This document shows, piece after piece, positions 10,849 to 25,100 of a stretch of 64,000 bases of DNA. The notes under the pieces are model-generated. The model ran no database searches, was not told the DNA's origin, and saw only the letters and a list, made by a program, of their open reading frames with translations. The first letter of the stretch is position 1; every line of letters starts with the position of its first letter. A program made the translations under genes and the position numbers. The DNA comes from Caenorhabditis elegans (Eukaryota > Nematoda > Chromadorea > Rhabditida > Rhabditidae), in the NCBI RefSeq assembly GCF_000002985.6, contig NC_003284.9, positions 14,384,001 through 14,448,000 of the forward strand. Direction: 5' to 3'.

Positions 10849-13800
10849 CTGTTAGATAATAATTCTTTTTTTTTCTTGATATTGGCAAAGTTTTGTTAAT
10901 ACTTGTTTCATGAAAAATGTGAATAAAAAATTTGCTCAAAAATAGTAATGCTAGGTCTGCATCATAATAGGTGCCTGATTAGAATTTCATACTTACTAAT
11001 AGGAAAACGGTAACTGTTGGTAAAGAATTATAGTAAAAACCTTTTCAAGTCGATGAAATAGAAAATAAAAATGAAAATTAATAGTGTCACGGAACTGAGA
11101 AAATGTGGTGCTCGATTTTTGCGATTTTGTTCTGAATACTTTAACTAATTCAAATTTCGTGATCTCAAACGAAACAAAACCATCAATAATTTTACATTTA
11201 AACAGTTCAGCTCTAGTTTATTATGTTTCTACTTTGTGTTTCACGGACCCTGATTCTTAATCATTGAAATCTCATAATAAACTCATAACATTTGGTTGAC
11301 TAAACAATAAGACATTATAATAAGTGAAGAAAAACCGAAGCTTCGTACCTCGATCAACACGAACCATGCTTCGTTTTTATGTCTTGTTTTTCAGTAGAGT
11401 TATTGGACTGGGAAATGTTACCATCCAAAATTTCAAAAAAAAGAATGAGATTGCGGTTTTGACAGTGTATGCCATTTCTGTTGCCTAGCAAAAACTGCTC
11501 AACTTTTAATAATTGATGGCATGTCTTGGAGACATTTACTAGAAATGTTTTGTGAAAAGCTTTGTTGGGCAAGTTTGATAGTTAACTGATGAAAATTGGT
11601 AATAAAAGCGAAATAACTTTTGGAGAAACAGTAGAATATCGTTTAAATATCGCTTTGATTTTTATCAGGACAAAAAATGAAATTGAACCCCAAAATATGA
11701 GCTAATTTGTGAAAAAAAAAACGTATTCCTCATTACGAAATAAATATAAACAAATTCTGCAAAACAATTTGAAGAATTCTAATTTATTTTAAAAATTTTC
11801 TAAAACTCAAGACATAATTCTGCAGTTATAAAAAAAACGTTATCAAGCATTAAAAACCCTGGGATGTCAAGCAAACACTATTGCAATTTTATGTCTCTTT
11901 TTCTCATTTGAAAGTCCTTCTGTTTATTGAAAAAAATAATTTCGGCAGTTTTCTCACAAAAAATGTATTAGAACTTTTAAACAATTAAATGCTTATTTTG
12001 AAGTTTATATATGAAGTTTGCAATTGCTCGATTTCAAAATTCCAGCTTGACGTTCGAAACAATATTCAACAATTTTTTTCCGTTTGGTGTCGTTAAAAAT
12101 GGATAGAAACTTGAGAATGTGCACTATGGGGGCAACCTTTTGAAGTGTAAAGAGCAATTAATGATGAAGAGACAGAAACGTTTGAATGTTTTCACATTGT
12201 TTTTTTTGTGTTGTTTTAACTTGGTTTTGTGTGAAAACCCTTTTTTTTTTCAAAAAAAATCATTTACAATCCAATTTTTTTGGTCATTTTTTTCTATGCT
12301 CATTATTTCAAAAAAACCAACTTGTCGTTAACTTGAACAAATCAAAATTGAACTTTTCAATAGATATCAAAAATTTTAACAAACTTGAGCTCTAATGTCT
12401 TTCTTTTTTCTATCCTTGTCTTTTTTATCTTCATCTTCCTCCACTTCCCCAGCCAAAGTCTACTCAACAGCCGCCTGACTCTCCAAAAAATGCATTAATC
12501 ATTTTGCCTCTTCTACTCAATTAATGGGTCCCGAAAACTCGAGTTTGCTAGAAAGGTTCTGTACCACTCATCCAAAATTTCATTTGTTTTAGTGGCCCTC
12601 AAAAAGTTGTTGTTTTTCTTTGTTTTAAAATAATTCTCAAATTTATTGGTGTTACATTTTTTTTGAAAGAAAATTTATAAGCACCTTGTTGTTTCAATTT
12701 TTCTAAACAATTTTTGTCTAATTTCAGATTCATGAATCAAAAACAGCGTTTCATAGCATTTATTTGATTTGAGTTTTTTGTAATATAATACTCTATACGG
12801 CGGAGTTTTTCCTTTTTTATTGGAGAATGTTCACATATGATCCTAGGGTTTCCCATGAAGTTTTTTACTAGAATTTCAATTGTGCCATTGTTTATTCAGC
12901 GTGTAAAAAGTTTAATGACGAAAGTCCTTGAATTCTTTGGCTTCTGGATGTTTTATATTTCAAAAATCTCAGAAAAAAAATTTGAATTTTAACCAAAACG
13001 TTTAAACTGGCATAATTACTGTCAACTTAACTAGTTCTGTTAAAAAAATATATATAGCTAATTAATAACCCAAGTGCTTTATTTTAAAATTACCTTTTCA
13101 ATAAAATAACTCATTTTGTAGGATCATGAAACTACAACTACTTAGCATGCATTAAAGCTAGCCAAAAATGTCTCATGATGCAATATCCAATCATCAGAAT
13201 TAGAAACTCGTCACATCTTTGAAAGTCTAGGTTTTTGGTACGCTCTTCAATATTTTCATAGCACAACCTTTATCATTTTGAATTTTTCAGATAAATGTGT
13301 AAATTAGAAAATGGCTTTATTTAATTTTCAATCTACATACTTAAACAAAAATCCCACTATTCATTAATACATTTTGAAACGCATGTCATAATGCCAAAAT
13401 CATGATGCCATGATGTCAAAATGTCGAAAAATTCATGCTGAAAGCGCGGTTCCCTAGTTTTATAAACAACCGTAATCTTGTTACCACTTTAGGCATTTCC
13501 CAATTCCCAATAGTCAGGATTTCTTTTAATTTGCATTGTGTTGTGTTGAAAACCACTTTGATACTTTTTCGCCCGATACACTAATCAAATCAATTTGTTC
13601 AGGAAACACCTTTTTTCACTCAATGTATTGAGAGTGTATGGCTTGAAAAGTTAGGCACACTCCAAAGTTGTTCAATTTCTTGTTTTGTTGGGAATACGGT
13701 AAGTATGACTCTTGAAAAAAATTTTACTGAAACCCCTTTAAAAAGGTTATCAAACACAAACACAATCACATTTTAACCCAGAACATGCTTCGTACTTCTT

Positions 13801-16800
13801 TCAGTGCTCAGGGGAGAAAACTCTTTAAATTTATTACTCGCAAGAAAAAAATACTAAAGAGAAGATTTCAAAAACAAGTTGAATAATATTTTACCCTTGG
13901 GGACTTTGACCCATTTGTTAGGTCAACGTTGAACAGTGTCACTTTCGAAACAATTTTTTCGTCATACTCAACGGGAAGAACATGTTCCTGAAAAGCCCAC
14001 ACAAGCATATACCAAACCTCGTTTTTTGCCCCTCTGGGAGTTAAACATTGAAGAAAATGGAATTGAAACGTTGGAGCTCTTCATTTCAGAAAAAATAAAT
14101 TCTCTTTTTTGTTGATGTGTATTTTTAGGATTGTCGCTGTTTGTTTTTTGAAAAATTAATCACCTTTATCGACAGTTTTTAAACACGTTAATTTTTTTTA
14201 TAAAATATATGTTTTCTACCAGCCACCAGATAAAACTGTAAAACCACTGAAACAACACATTTTTTGAAAATTATTTTGGTCTCTCAATCTGCTTGTTTTG
14301 TAAAATCCCCGTAAAAAAATTTATTCACGAAAATTTTTCTCTGAACAAAAAACAAAATGTGTTATATCTTCTTGGGCTTCTCCCCCCACTAGTGCAACTC
14401 TTACTATGAACAGTGATCACTATCATTTCCAAAGTGAAGATGCTGGAAAGCCGTTAAACGTCCATATTGATGACGCAAAAATAAAATTAGAAAGTCTTGA
14501 CGGAAATCTTAAATAAAAAATTCAAAAGAGGTAGTGAAATTTATTGCTCGGAAAAAAAAACTTCCAAAACAAGAAAAAAACATAGGCGAGACATTTTTTG
14601 TGGAAAATTTTAAAAGCAAGCCGGTGCAAATTTAGAAAATTGTCTGGTGCTCCAGACTAACCAAAATATTGCAATTTTCAAACGTGCCAGAAAATAAATT
14701 GCAGTAGTTGAACAAACGAGTAAAAGTTATTATTGCACTTGAAATCGTTTTTTTCCTTTGAAGATTTGAGTTTATACCAAATATATACAAAAAATGGAAC
14801 GTCATTTGTTTTTGAAATTTTTGGAATAATGATAAACTTTTAGCTTGAACTTTAGCTTTACATATTGGTAAGTTATTCCATAACTATAAAGTTTTCATTT
14901 AAAATGTTTTATTTTTATTAAACACAGTGATTTGTTTGAATACTACTTTTATTTTAATAATACTCCACAAATGCTTTACTACATTGAGGCATGAACCTCA
15001 AAACAATTCTTATAAAATTAGTACACTTCATGTTTTTTTTCTTTAAAAAAATTTAATATCGTTGATACATTTTACAACCGGTTCCAATTTTTACATCATC
15101 AGAATATCTCTGGAACTCATCTCTGACTGAAAAATCTACTAAATTGATGATGTCAAAAGAGGGGACAACTTCAAAGACCGAATTTCCTCCATCTTTTTCT
15201 CTTGTTTTCATCAGCACTCTCATCCTCCTCCCCCTTCTTTCAAAAACTCATTCGAATCTAAATTCAATTGACAACTTGCTATTTTGTTGCTTATTTTTAC
15301 AACTAATTTAAGTTTGCTCCAGCTTTAAGACTACCAAGTTTATTTCATAAAACTATCCGAAGACTTTTGTGAAAATGTTATCCAATGATGAAAATTCTGG
15401 GATCAAGAAAAGTCTTAACTCAAAAAAAAAAGTGTTCCTGGTCAAAATGTATCTTTCCATTTGTTAGAGAAATTATACAGTTAGAATGAATACTTCAAAA
15501 ATTATTGCTCTGAAAAAAAATTCCAAAAAATATTTTTGACCGCATTTTCATATTCGTTTTTCTGTTTGAAAATGATTTTAGTTCTTTAAATTAAAATCTT
15601 CATTATTCATAGAACATTCCAAAATTAATCTTTAAAACACGTACTTTATGTGGTACAGAGACTGAATCACTGTTAATATTTTCCAAGTATCACTTCCTTT
15701 TTCCTTTTTAAAACCACAATCACATCTTTTCTACTATTTTCAAAATACCTAAAAGCTAAACGAACCCTTTTCCCTCACTTTTCTCGGGGTCCTTATTAGT
15801 TTAAAACGGATTTTCTTTCAAAAACTGAGCCAAATATGTCACCAGCAATGCATTCCCAAAAAAGAAGAACAAAAAAGAAAGAAAGAAGAACAAAGTAGGA
15901 TGTCAAAATACAATTGTTTTGTTTTTCTTTTTTCCACACACTTTCACGGGTTTCTATCATTGATATCCGTTAGGAAATTTGTGTTTTGTGGATGATAGTT
16001 TTGGAAGTATTTTTTTTGACACAACTATGTATGCTACTTTCAACATTTCATGTGAATCCTGAAAACTACATTAAAAGTTTCTAGAACCCTAATTTTATCC
16101 TAATGTCAGATTGTTAATATCAAACGATTCAGACTTTGTTTAATTTTTATGTTTACCGTTTATTTAATTATTTTAATACGATTTCATACGAATCGTGTCC
16201 CAAGAAAAAACATAAAATAATACACATAATACACATAAATCAAATACACATTAAAATAAACCAATTCCGTCAATACATGGTAAAAAATATTATGCATAAA
16301 TACAATTCATAATTATCACCTGCAAATGGGATTAGAAACATAAAAAGGAAAGATAAGAAGATTAGAAAAAAAAAGGAAAATGAGGGTCCAGATCTGTTAA
16401 AGCGAGGTTCCTATTGAGCTTAAAACTCTGTTTGTGAAGAAATGTCTCCTAATTTTAGTTCTGCATTTTTTCCAGATGAACTTAGTTTTGGTTCGCGTTT
16501 TGTTAGTTTCACTTATTTGAAAGAAATTTTTGATGTCCATGTCAACTTTCTGCGCCAAAAGCTTAGAAACAAACTTTCTATCAATTGTTTTGAGTCGAGT
16601 TTCTAACGAAGCGAGGCCGAATAGCTCATTTCGTTGAATAGATGTTAAGTAGTCCGGGTCATTCATTTTGTTTCACCGAAAAGTACACAACGGAAATTCA
16701 GCATGTTAAACATTATCTAAACATCTATCTCTAACACATTTTGGAGTGGTTGAGGGTATCATATTGCCGATGGGATGCCGCTGGTGAAATCCGAGCCAGA

Positions 16801-17030
16801 CTATGAGTACATCCTCATCAGTGTTCAGATAGACAACTTTTCAAATAGTTTTGAGGCTTATGTTAATAGTTCACATGGTTCAATGAAAATAAGGTTTCTC
16901 GAAACGCTACCTACCAAAAAATATTTCAGCTCGTGGAAAGTCATGTTTTTAAAACGTCATTGTCCTTAAATTTGAAGTTGTTTCAACTAAGTTTAAGATT
17001 TGTAAACATTCAATAAAAAAATATCATCCG
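10849..17030. other. Long non-coding stretch
   Basis: About 6 kb of AT-rich DNA with many A and T runs and no exon chain I can support. Minor frames at 16666-16397 (minus, 89 codons, starting MNDPDYLTSIQRNELFGLAS) and 16775-16969 (plus, 64 codons) have somewhat protein-like composition, but they have no splice partners or recognisable motif. They are not called as genes. Confidence 0.5.
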
Positions 17031-17275
17031 CGCGGGTCAGATAGCTCAGTCGGTAGTGATGGCCGCTAGCAAACTGGAGGTCACGAGTTCAAGTCCGGAA
17101 TCACCCCCTAGGTTAAGCAATCCACGACTGGATTATCGGCCACCGTCCCCGGCTAGGACGTGGCTTAAATTATATCGCAGTGGGAGCACTACCAGGCAAT
17201 GCACCTGACTCCCAGATCCGCAATGCACAGCGCTTGAAGATCGGATCGTCTTGTAATCTTTTATTTGCTAAACTT
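17031..17275 (+). mobile_element. tRNA-derived SINE-like element
   Basis: The head contains a pol III A box (TAGCTCAGTCGG) and, about 40 bases on, a B-box-like sequence (GAGTTCAAGTCC) in tRNA spacing, but the acceptor stem does not close as a working tRNA. It is followed by a GC-richer body of about 150 bp (TCGGCCACCGTCCCCGGCTA ... CTCCCAGATCCGCAATGCAC) ending near a T-rich tail. Head plus unrelated body is the SINE layout. The base composition stands out against the AT-rich surroundings. No protein is encoded. Confidence 0.65.
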
Positions 17276-20200
17276 TTAAAAAGTTTATTCAAGAAACTCT
17301 GATTTTTTTTTCTTGCACGATTAGAGTGCGTTTATCTCAACTATAAACATTTCTTCCAGTTTCCATGATTTTTATTTTAATCCAAACTATTTTTTTGTTC
17401 ATTTATAAACACTTGTTGATTCATCAAAACAATCACCATCACATCTGTTTCTGAGCAGCGACAAGATGAGTGAGATCCGATGTGGTCGTGGTTTGTAAAC
17501 TAATTTAAAAGGACCAGATGTCTAGAGCCTTGGGTCCCGCCCTGTACAAAAATTGATGAACCAATGTAAGGGCTCCCCTAGTCGTCAGAAAATTTAGTAA
17601 ATCTGCCACGGTGGTTGCAGAATAATTTTCTCAGTTTCCTCCCTCTTTGTTCTCATAAAACAGAAACAGTACTCTAGCAAAACGTGCTAATAAGTCAACT
17701 CAATAAATAGAACAAGTTCTGATGACACTCATAAAAATAAGTTGCATCAATTTTTTAAACAAAAAAAATCGAGATCTGTTGTGTGAAAATATATCGCTTC
17801 CTGTAATATATATTTAAAATTTTGTACGGTTTGCAGCCATTACGATTTGTTTCTGAAAATTCCCTCATGCATGTCTTAACTTTTTTTCGGTTTTTTTTCA
17901 TGTTCATATACTGCCGAATGACGTCTCGTTTTGTACTCTGACGCAAATTTGTGTAATTTCAGTGAAGTGCACCTATCTTCAGTTCTAAACTTTTAAAGCC
18001 ACATGTGTCCCTTTACGTGACTATCTTTTCAACTCGTAAAGTCTTTTTCGTCATTTTTCTTGACAAAAAGTGTAAGCGTATCTTTGGGATATCTTAAATT
18101 TCGATTTTTAATTCTGTATTTTTTAACATATGAGACATTTGTATATCTACTCATGAAGACATAGAAAATGTATATTTTGCATTTTCGGACACTATTTTAA
18201 ATGTAAAAAATATACCCCCTCGCCCTTTTCTTTAAACAAGCGAAATAAAATTCAACCACATGCATGCACCAGGCTAATATCGTTTGTCATTAAAAAGAAG
18301 AAAAGGAAGTAGTTGAAAAAACGAACTATCGTTCTCATTGAATGTTTGATAAGTGGTCCCTGCGGAGAAATAACCACAAATTTTCGTCCATTTTTTACAT
18401 TCAATCTGTTCTATGAACCGGCTTCGCTATTTCAAAGGAAAGTTTGATGTCTCATCTGCACGAATTCTGTTTTGAAATTTTGTTACAGTCAGGTTTTTTT
18501 TAATTTTATGTGACATCGAAGGATTGAAAAAAAACATATAGGTGAAAACCTTTTAATACAATAGAGTTTGTAAAAAATCACATTTCTTGAATTAAAAAAA
18601 AAGTGTTTCCATTACTACTACATTTGTTTTCTTATTGACAAAAAGTGGGTTTTTTTTACAAAATATTTAATTCCATAACATTTATTGAAATGTGTTTTAC
18701 ATGTTTTCGTTATTCTCACACACACAATATAATTTCTTCAAGCTGGCATTTTCTCAGGCTTTTTTTCAATCTTTAAAATGTTATTACCGTAACAATTGTT
18801 TTTGTTTTTCAATTTTTCAATTTTCCAATTTTTCAATTTTCAAAACCTGAAACACAAAGGCAAACTCCCGATAAACCTATGTTTGTCCAGTCGAAACACA
18901 AATTGAATAAAACAGATTTGTACTCTTTTGTATAATCAAAGCTTCTCTCGGTTCTTTTTCCTTGGTAAAACGTCGAAAATTTACGCCCAGTTGTGAAACT
19001 TTCAAAATTGTGAGATTCAAAAAACAAAACTTGAAAACCCAAAAAGACCCACATCGCAGAAGCTACTTCCTTCCGGTGACACAACGTGCTGCTATCTCCC
19101 CCTCCGCACCCATAGTTCTTCCCTTTTTCTGACATTTTGTCACTTTTCTCACTGATGGTTGAGGTTGGATTGTTCGGCTATCAAGAATTGAGGATAAATT
19201 TTTTGACTTTGTAACTTGTACTTGTACTTTAACAAAAGATAACTTGTGAGATTCAAAAAATCAGCGATTTCAATTTTCTTCACAATAGCGTATTTCCAAG
19301 AATTTAGTTTCCTTTCTTGCTATTCTTAATTTTTGGTCTTTTTGGTTTTTTACGGAAAGTACGTCACACTGGCGTCAAGTTCTACAAACCTTATTAGTGG
19401 TCAAGCACAAAAATCTGGGCTTCGGCTTATTTTTTCATTTCTCTTTTCATCGGAAATTTGCTATTTCCAAATTAAAAAAAAACACGTTGAATAAATTGTA
19501 TATTTGTTTAGAGGTGGGGTACCGAAATCTGAGAAATATTTTTAAATTACTCAAAATTTGCTCCTGATTCCGAATATCTATGTGAAAAAATTCGAACAAA
19601 AATTCCCTGACTTTATATTTGAGCTTGAAATCGCAATTTTCATTTGTGCACCTATGAGATTTTTCAAATTCGCGCCCAAATAAATTGTCCTTGGAGCGCG
19701 TTTGTCTCGTTTTAATTGCTCCATATATTTTTACATCTTTCAGTTTTTCCAGATTTTTTTTTTCGGTACCCCACCTTTAAACATCGGCAGAATGAGACTT
19801 TTTGCAGTTTTTCAGGCCCTTGTCTTCCCCTTTTTTTTTGGGGAAAAAAATTCGTTAAAAAATTTGACGGTGTAGGAGAGTTGAATTCATTTATTGAATT
19901 CTACAAACTATTTCTCATAAAACTTTATAATTTGGTTACTAACTTAATTATTTAACTCGTTCAGCGGGTCTATGCAATTGGATGAAAAAAGTTTCAGTTA
20001 TAAACATAAAAACTAATTTCCAAAAAAAAATTTTTAAGAAATCTTTGTAGTTATAAAATTTTCATTTATTCATAATTTCACAAGGCTAAAGCTGTTCTAA
20101 AGTATTTGCACAGTCTGCTGCATCAATAAAACAAGTTAGCGCCAATTTCGGATAAGTCAATAAATGTTGTGTAGGAGTGAAACCAAAACACGTACATCCA

Positions 20201-22176
20201 CAATTCGTTTTAATAGAGGATGACGTGAATTCTATCCGTGTGAAAAAAGAAAAAAGAAAAGAGGAAGGGTGGAAAAGAGAAGCAAGATCAAATTGTGATA
20301 TCCGACTTAAATTCTGGAGACGTTTATTTAGTTTTTGATGAAACATTTTCTGCAATCTGCAGAATAGTTGGCAATATTTTGAACTATCTAAAAACCCTTA
20401 TTTTTTATGACCTAAATTTTTTGTAATAGTGTGTTTAATTTTGATAAGTAATGTGAAATTCCAACAAAATAAATGCAGAAAAATGAAATGCTTTGTCATT
20501 CAATTTTTTTGAAACTGGACATCTTTGACAAAGTCGTCGTTTCTTCTTTCAGTTAATATATTCAAAATTTTTTTTGCTCCGAGGTATTCTGAAAATATAA
20601 ACATGGGTACACTTTGCTGTTTCGTGAGTCTCCGGGAACGTAGAATTTTCGGTACTTTATTGTTTTTAATTGAATAAAATGCAAAAGTATTTCATATGTT
20701 TTTATATTTTATAACTTAAACACCTACTTTCAAATTGAGAGAATTTAATACTTAAATGCCGAATTCTTAAAATCTACAGAATTTTCAAATAATTATGTTG
20801 TAATGAAAATGCGAAAAAATCATTTTCATGAAAAACAGGCATTTTGAAAATTACCGATTTTTTTTCATAATTTTTTAAAGCTTGTTCGAATCATGTCACA
20901 TATGTTTTCACATGACCCTTCCGTTGTCTTTTGAGTTCACATCAGCTGTTTTGCTTTTCATCGGAATAAAACACTTTTTGAGAGAACAAAATGCATTCAA
21001 GGAGAAGGAAATCAAAGAAATCACTGGCTAGTTCTTTTGAGACGCGGTTGTGGCACATTTTTGTCTACTAAGTCATAGGTTATGACAAAAAAACAACTAG
21101 TAGGAATAGGTAATTGGAACCAAAAATTACTCATTCTGAACAAGACGAAGCAAGACGAGTAAAAAATTTTTTTTTCAAAAGTTGACGGGCTCGTAATACA
21201 AATCTGAATTATTGAGTCTTATTAATCATTCATCTATACTTCATCGGTTTTAGTAATCTTATTGCGTTTTGCAGTTCCAGGTTCTTTTTTTCAGGTTTGA
21301 CGTATACATTTGAACAATTTTCGGTACTTCAATTTTGGAATTTTATCGTGACATTTGTATTAAGCTTGGAAATAGTGTTTTTTCTAATCCTAAAATGCAA
21401 TCAGACTTTACGTTTTTATTAGATTACATTTTGGAAAATTTTTTTAGAAATCGACTACTACATAAAAACCAAATTCTAGTAGTAATGTAGGCGTATTCAA
21501 TTTTTAATAAGTTGCAATTTATTGCGAAGCTACAAAAACTTAAGTCTACACGCTTAATTTGAACTGCATGTCATTTTCGAATTTTATATTTTGAGAACAA
21601 AGAAACATACATAAAGAAAAGGAAATCATTTTTCGATCAATTAATGTTGTTATCATTCTGTATTTTTTACATACGGTTTCACCTAATTATAAAAAAAGCA
21701 ATTACCTTAAAATAAACATTTGACTTATCGCAGTAAATAAGTTTCCTGCAATATTTTGTTTTCTTCATTTATTCTGCTTCTTCACACCCCCTTGTTAGCA
21801 TTTTCCAACCCTATCATTAGTATATCAATTCTATTTTTCAACCGCAAAATGTCTTTGTTCCTGTTTTTCTTTTTCCTCACCTAAACCGAAGTTTTGTGAT
21901 TCCTGCTCATCTAATGAAAACCATTTGTTCGACTTTAGAAAAAAACATTTCTGAAAATAAAACTTGAAAGTTTCGAAAGAACTCATTGAAATTCAAATCT
22001 AGTTTGTTTCCAAGTCTGCCAAAACCCCGAAAAAAGTTGACGTCTTCTCTCTTATTATCTTTGCTCGTCATCATTTCTATTTTCGCTATATTTTTGAATA
22101 AACTTTCTTTTTTCTAAGAAACTCAACCCCCTCAAATGGAAACAGTAAAGTACAAACTGAAAACAAGTCACTAAAG
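17276..22176. other. Non-coding, AT-rich, upstream of the GPCR gene
   Basis: Apart from the palindromic element at 19511-19777, I see no supported gene. The short frames at 19135-18833 and 20355-20086 (both minus) have biased composition and no splice context. The last few hundred bases may hold the promoter of the GPCR gene that follows. Confidence 0.45.
19511..19777. mobile_element. Palindromic MITE with GGTGGGGTACCGAAA ends
   Basis: The left end AGGTGGGGTACCGAAATCTG is matched by TTTTTTCGGTACCCCACCT at the right. Flanking TTTA/TTAAA fits TTTAAA-type target use. A solo right end of a close relative (CTCAGATTTCGGTACTCCACCT) lies at 51736-51758. Confidence 0.75.
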
Positions 22177-25100
22177 ATGGATGATTCCGTGGATATTTAT
22201 GAGCAGGCTGCACTGAACATGTCAATACCTGACGGATGCGATGTCAATCGAGTTGTCTACGCATCAATCAAGCAGTTAATCAGTCATGATATTATCGATC
22301 CAAGCTCAGTGGGATTTCAAAACTGTGAACCTTTGGTGAGTAAGCCTTTTTCGAATCACGTTAACGTTTACCATTTTGGTAAAAGTTTCAGTTGAATTAC
22401 ATTAGCTCTTTAAGAGACAGTTTAAAATAATTTGAAATCATTGAGAAATATTGCATTTTTCACGTGGTGTCAGAGTGTTCAATTTTGGTTTGATCTACGT
22501 AGTTCTTCGAGAAACGCCGGAGAAGAGACGCAGAATTCTTAACTGATTTTGCATAGTTAAGAGCATGCTGACGTCACATGTTTTGGGCAAAAAACTCCCG
22601 CATTTCTGTAGATCAAACCGTAATGGAACAGTCTGACACCACGTGTGTGTCAACATATAATACTTGTGTAACACATAAATCATTATTTCAGTGTGGAATA
22701 TGTTACCATGGATCCAAAGAGTGGGATTACATTCGCTTCAATATTATTGTGATCGGAATAATTCTTCCTATTGTTGGAGTTTTTGGCATTGTGGGAAATG
22801 CTATTTCAGCTTTTGTTTATAGTCGTCCAGGTAGGTGGAAACTCAGGGATGTGCGGCAAATTCGCCGAATTTGCGGTTTGCCGAGCTCGGCAAATTTCAA
22901 AAAAGTAGCTTTTCCGAATTTGCCGAGCTCGACAAATAACGAAAATTGCCGCACACATCTAAATTTGACAGTACAATTCTGACCAAAACTATTGATTTTT
23001 GCAAAAATGTTAGTAAAATTACACAGAAATAACTTATTCGGAAGCCAGATGTTTGTTCAGATTTCAGTAGTTTTGATGTTCCAAAAAGCACCAAAAAGTA
23101 TTAAATTTTTTTCGGAGTTTTGTTAAGCACGGCAAATTTGCAGAATTTTCCAAATTTGCCGAGCTCGGCAAATTTTAAGATTTGCCGCACACCCCTGGTG
23201 TAAACAAATTTAGAAAAAATTTTTTAGCTGAGACGAAATTTCTCAAAAAGTTTTAAATTTCTGCTTGACAGCATATTCTAAATATAGCATGTTATGTAAT
23301 TTTTTGGCCTAAATTAAAGAAGTACTAAAACACCGGGGTTAAAAATAAAATACTGTGCTTTGAAATTTACAACTTTGCATATTTTCAGAAATGCGATGTT
23401 CCACTAACTTGTATCTTTTCTCACTTGCGTGCTCCGATACGGGTGTTGTTCTAACCGGAATTTTTTTATTCTCCCTCGAAACATTCCGTCCATTTTCGCT
23501 GACTGTTGCGAGAATTTCTGGACAGTTGTCTGCAATCGTGTATCCAATGGGCATGATTGCTCAAACGTGCTCCGTGTATTTCACCGTTTGCGCTGGTGTT
23601 GATTGTTTTGTGCAGGTAGGTAACAACAGTAAAAAATTAATATACTTTATTCTTGTATTTTTTTTTGATAAATTGTGGCTCCATAATCTTTTTTAAATTC
23701 CCAAACTGAGAAATTTAAAAATTTAAGGTTTGCCTTCCCGAAAAAGTGCGACGAGCATTTTCCCGCAAAGAAACTGTTCACTTTCTTGCTACATGCGTTG
23801 TGATATTCTCAGTTCTCTACAATGTTCCACACTTTTTTGAAGGATTCGTCATTGATTGTTATCATCAAGAATTGGGTGGTATGAGTAAAGAAGTGTGTCC
23901 AGCTACTTTGAGATATAATGAAATGTGAGTTTTTTGCTGTAAATACTAAATTTGATATTCGTGGTGGCAAGTGGAGAATTGAAATTTCATACAAAATAAC
24001 TTATTAGACATGGGGGAAAACTGAGGTTTTTAATGCTAAATTTCTTTATACTCTAAATTTTTTAAAGTTTATAACTAGGGCTTTCATGTGGGCGCCGGAC
24101 GGTGAGTCGCTTCAAACAGTCTCACTAACGCCGCAACGTATCCGCATGCATAGTGCGGCGCGAAACCCGGAACATGTCGACCGCTTCCAAATAACCACCT
24201 TAGCTTTGCAAAACTACGGTGTGCAACCGTAAATCTTCACTACGTAAACACCGGAGTTTATGCCAAAATGCACATCGCGGCGAACGGCGACGGCGAAGGC
24301 CGGCCGTGAGGCGCTGACGCCGCGCCACTCTCACATGGAAACCTTAGTTATAATTTATTGAGTAATTTTTGAAACACAAGAAAAGTTTATCTTCCAGGAA
24401 AATTGTGTTAACTAATGAAATTCTTAATTTTTCAGGTATCAGTCAATATATTATAAATATATGTATGCAATTTTTCTTGCCGTCGGTCCTTTGTTCACAT
24501 TGATTATTCTCAACACATTGATTATTGGTAAGTATTCAATTTTCCCCCAGGTCGCTGAAAATAAATTGACACTAGCAAGTGTTTTTTTTTTAATTATAAC
24601 GCAACATAAAAAAAAGCATACAGTATGTTTTGGAAAATTTTATAGTTATATCAATTACTAGAACATGCAAATTTCATGAGCATTTGGAAAAAACCCAACC
24701 AATCGCCAGTTGGACGGCGATTCCACAAGTCCCTGAATAAAATTGAACTTAAAATCAAAAGTGTAGGAAATTATTGCCTCAAAGTTGCGCTGCACCAGAG
24801 AGCTTCGTTGAAAAAAAAACAAATTTCTCAAATTATATAATTTTTACAGGTTTCTCAGTGTTCGGGTCAAGTGCCTCTAATATGGATGATACTATGTCAT
24901 TAATTCTTGTTGTTCTGCTATTCATTTGCTGCAACACAATTGCCTTGGTCATAAATATATTTGAAAGTTATCTATCGGAGACGCTGGGCAGCAAAATTAA
25001 CTACATAGTGGATTTGTCAAACTTTTTAGTGGTTTTTAATTCGAGGTAGGAAATATTTGAACAAAGTTATTGAAATAAAATTAAACTTGAATTGTAAAAC

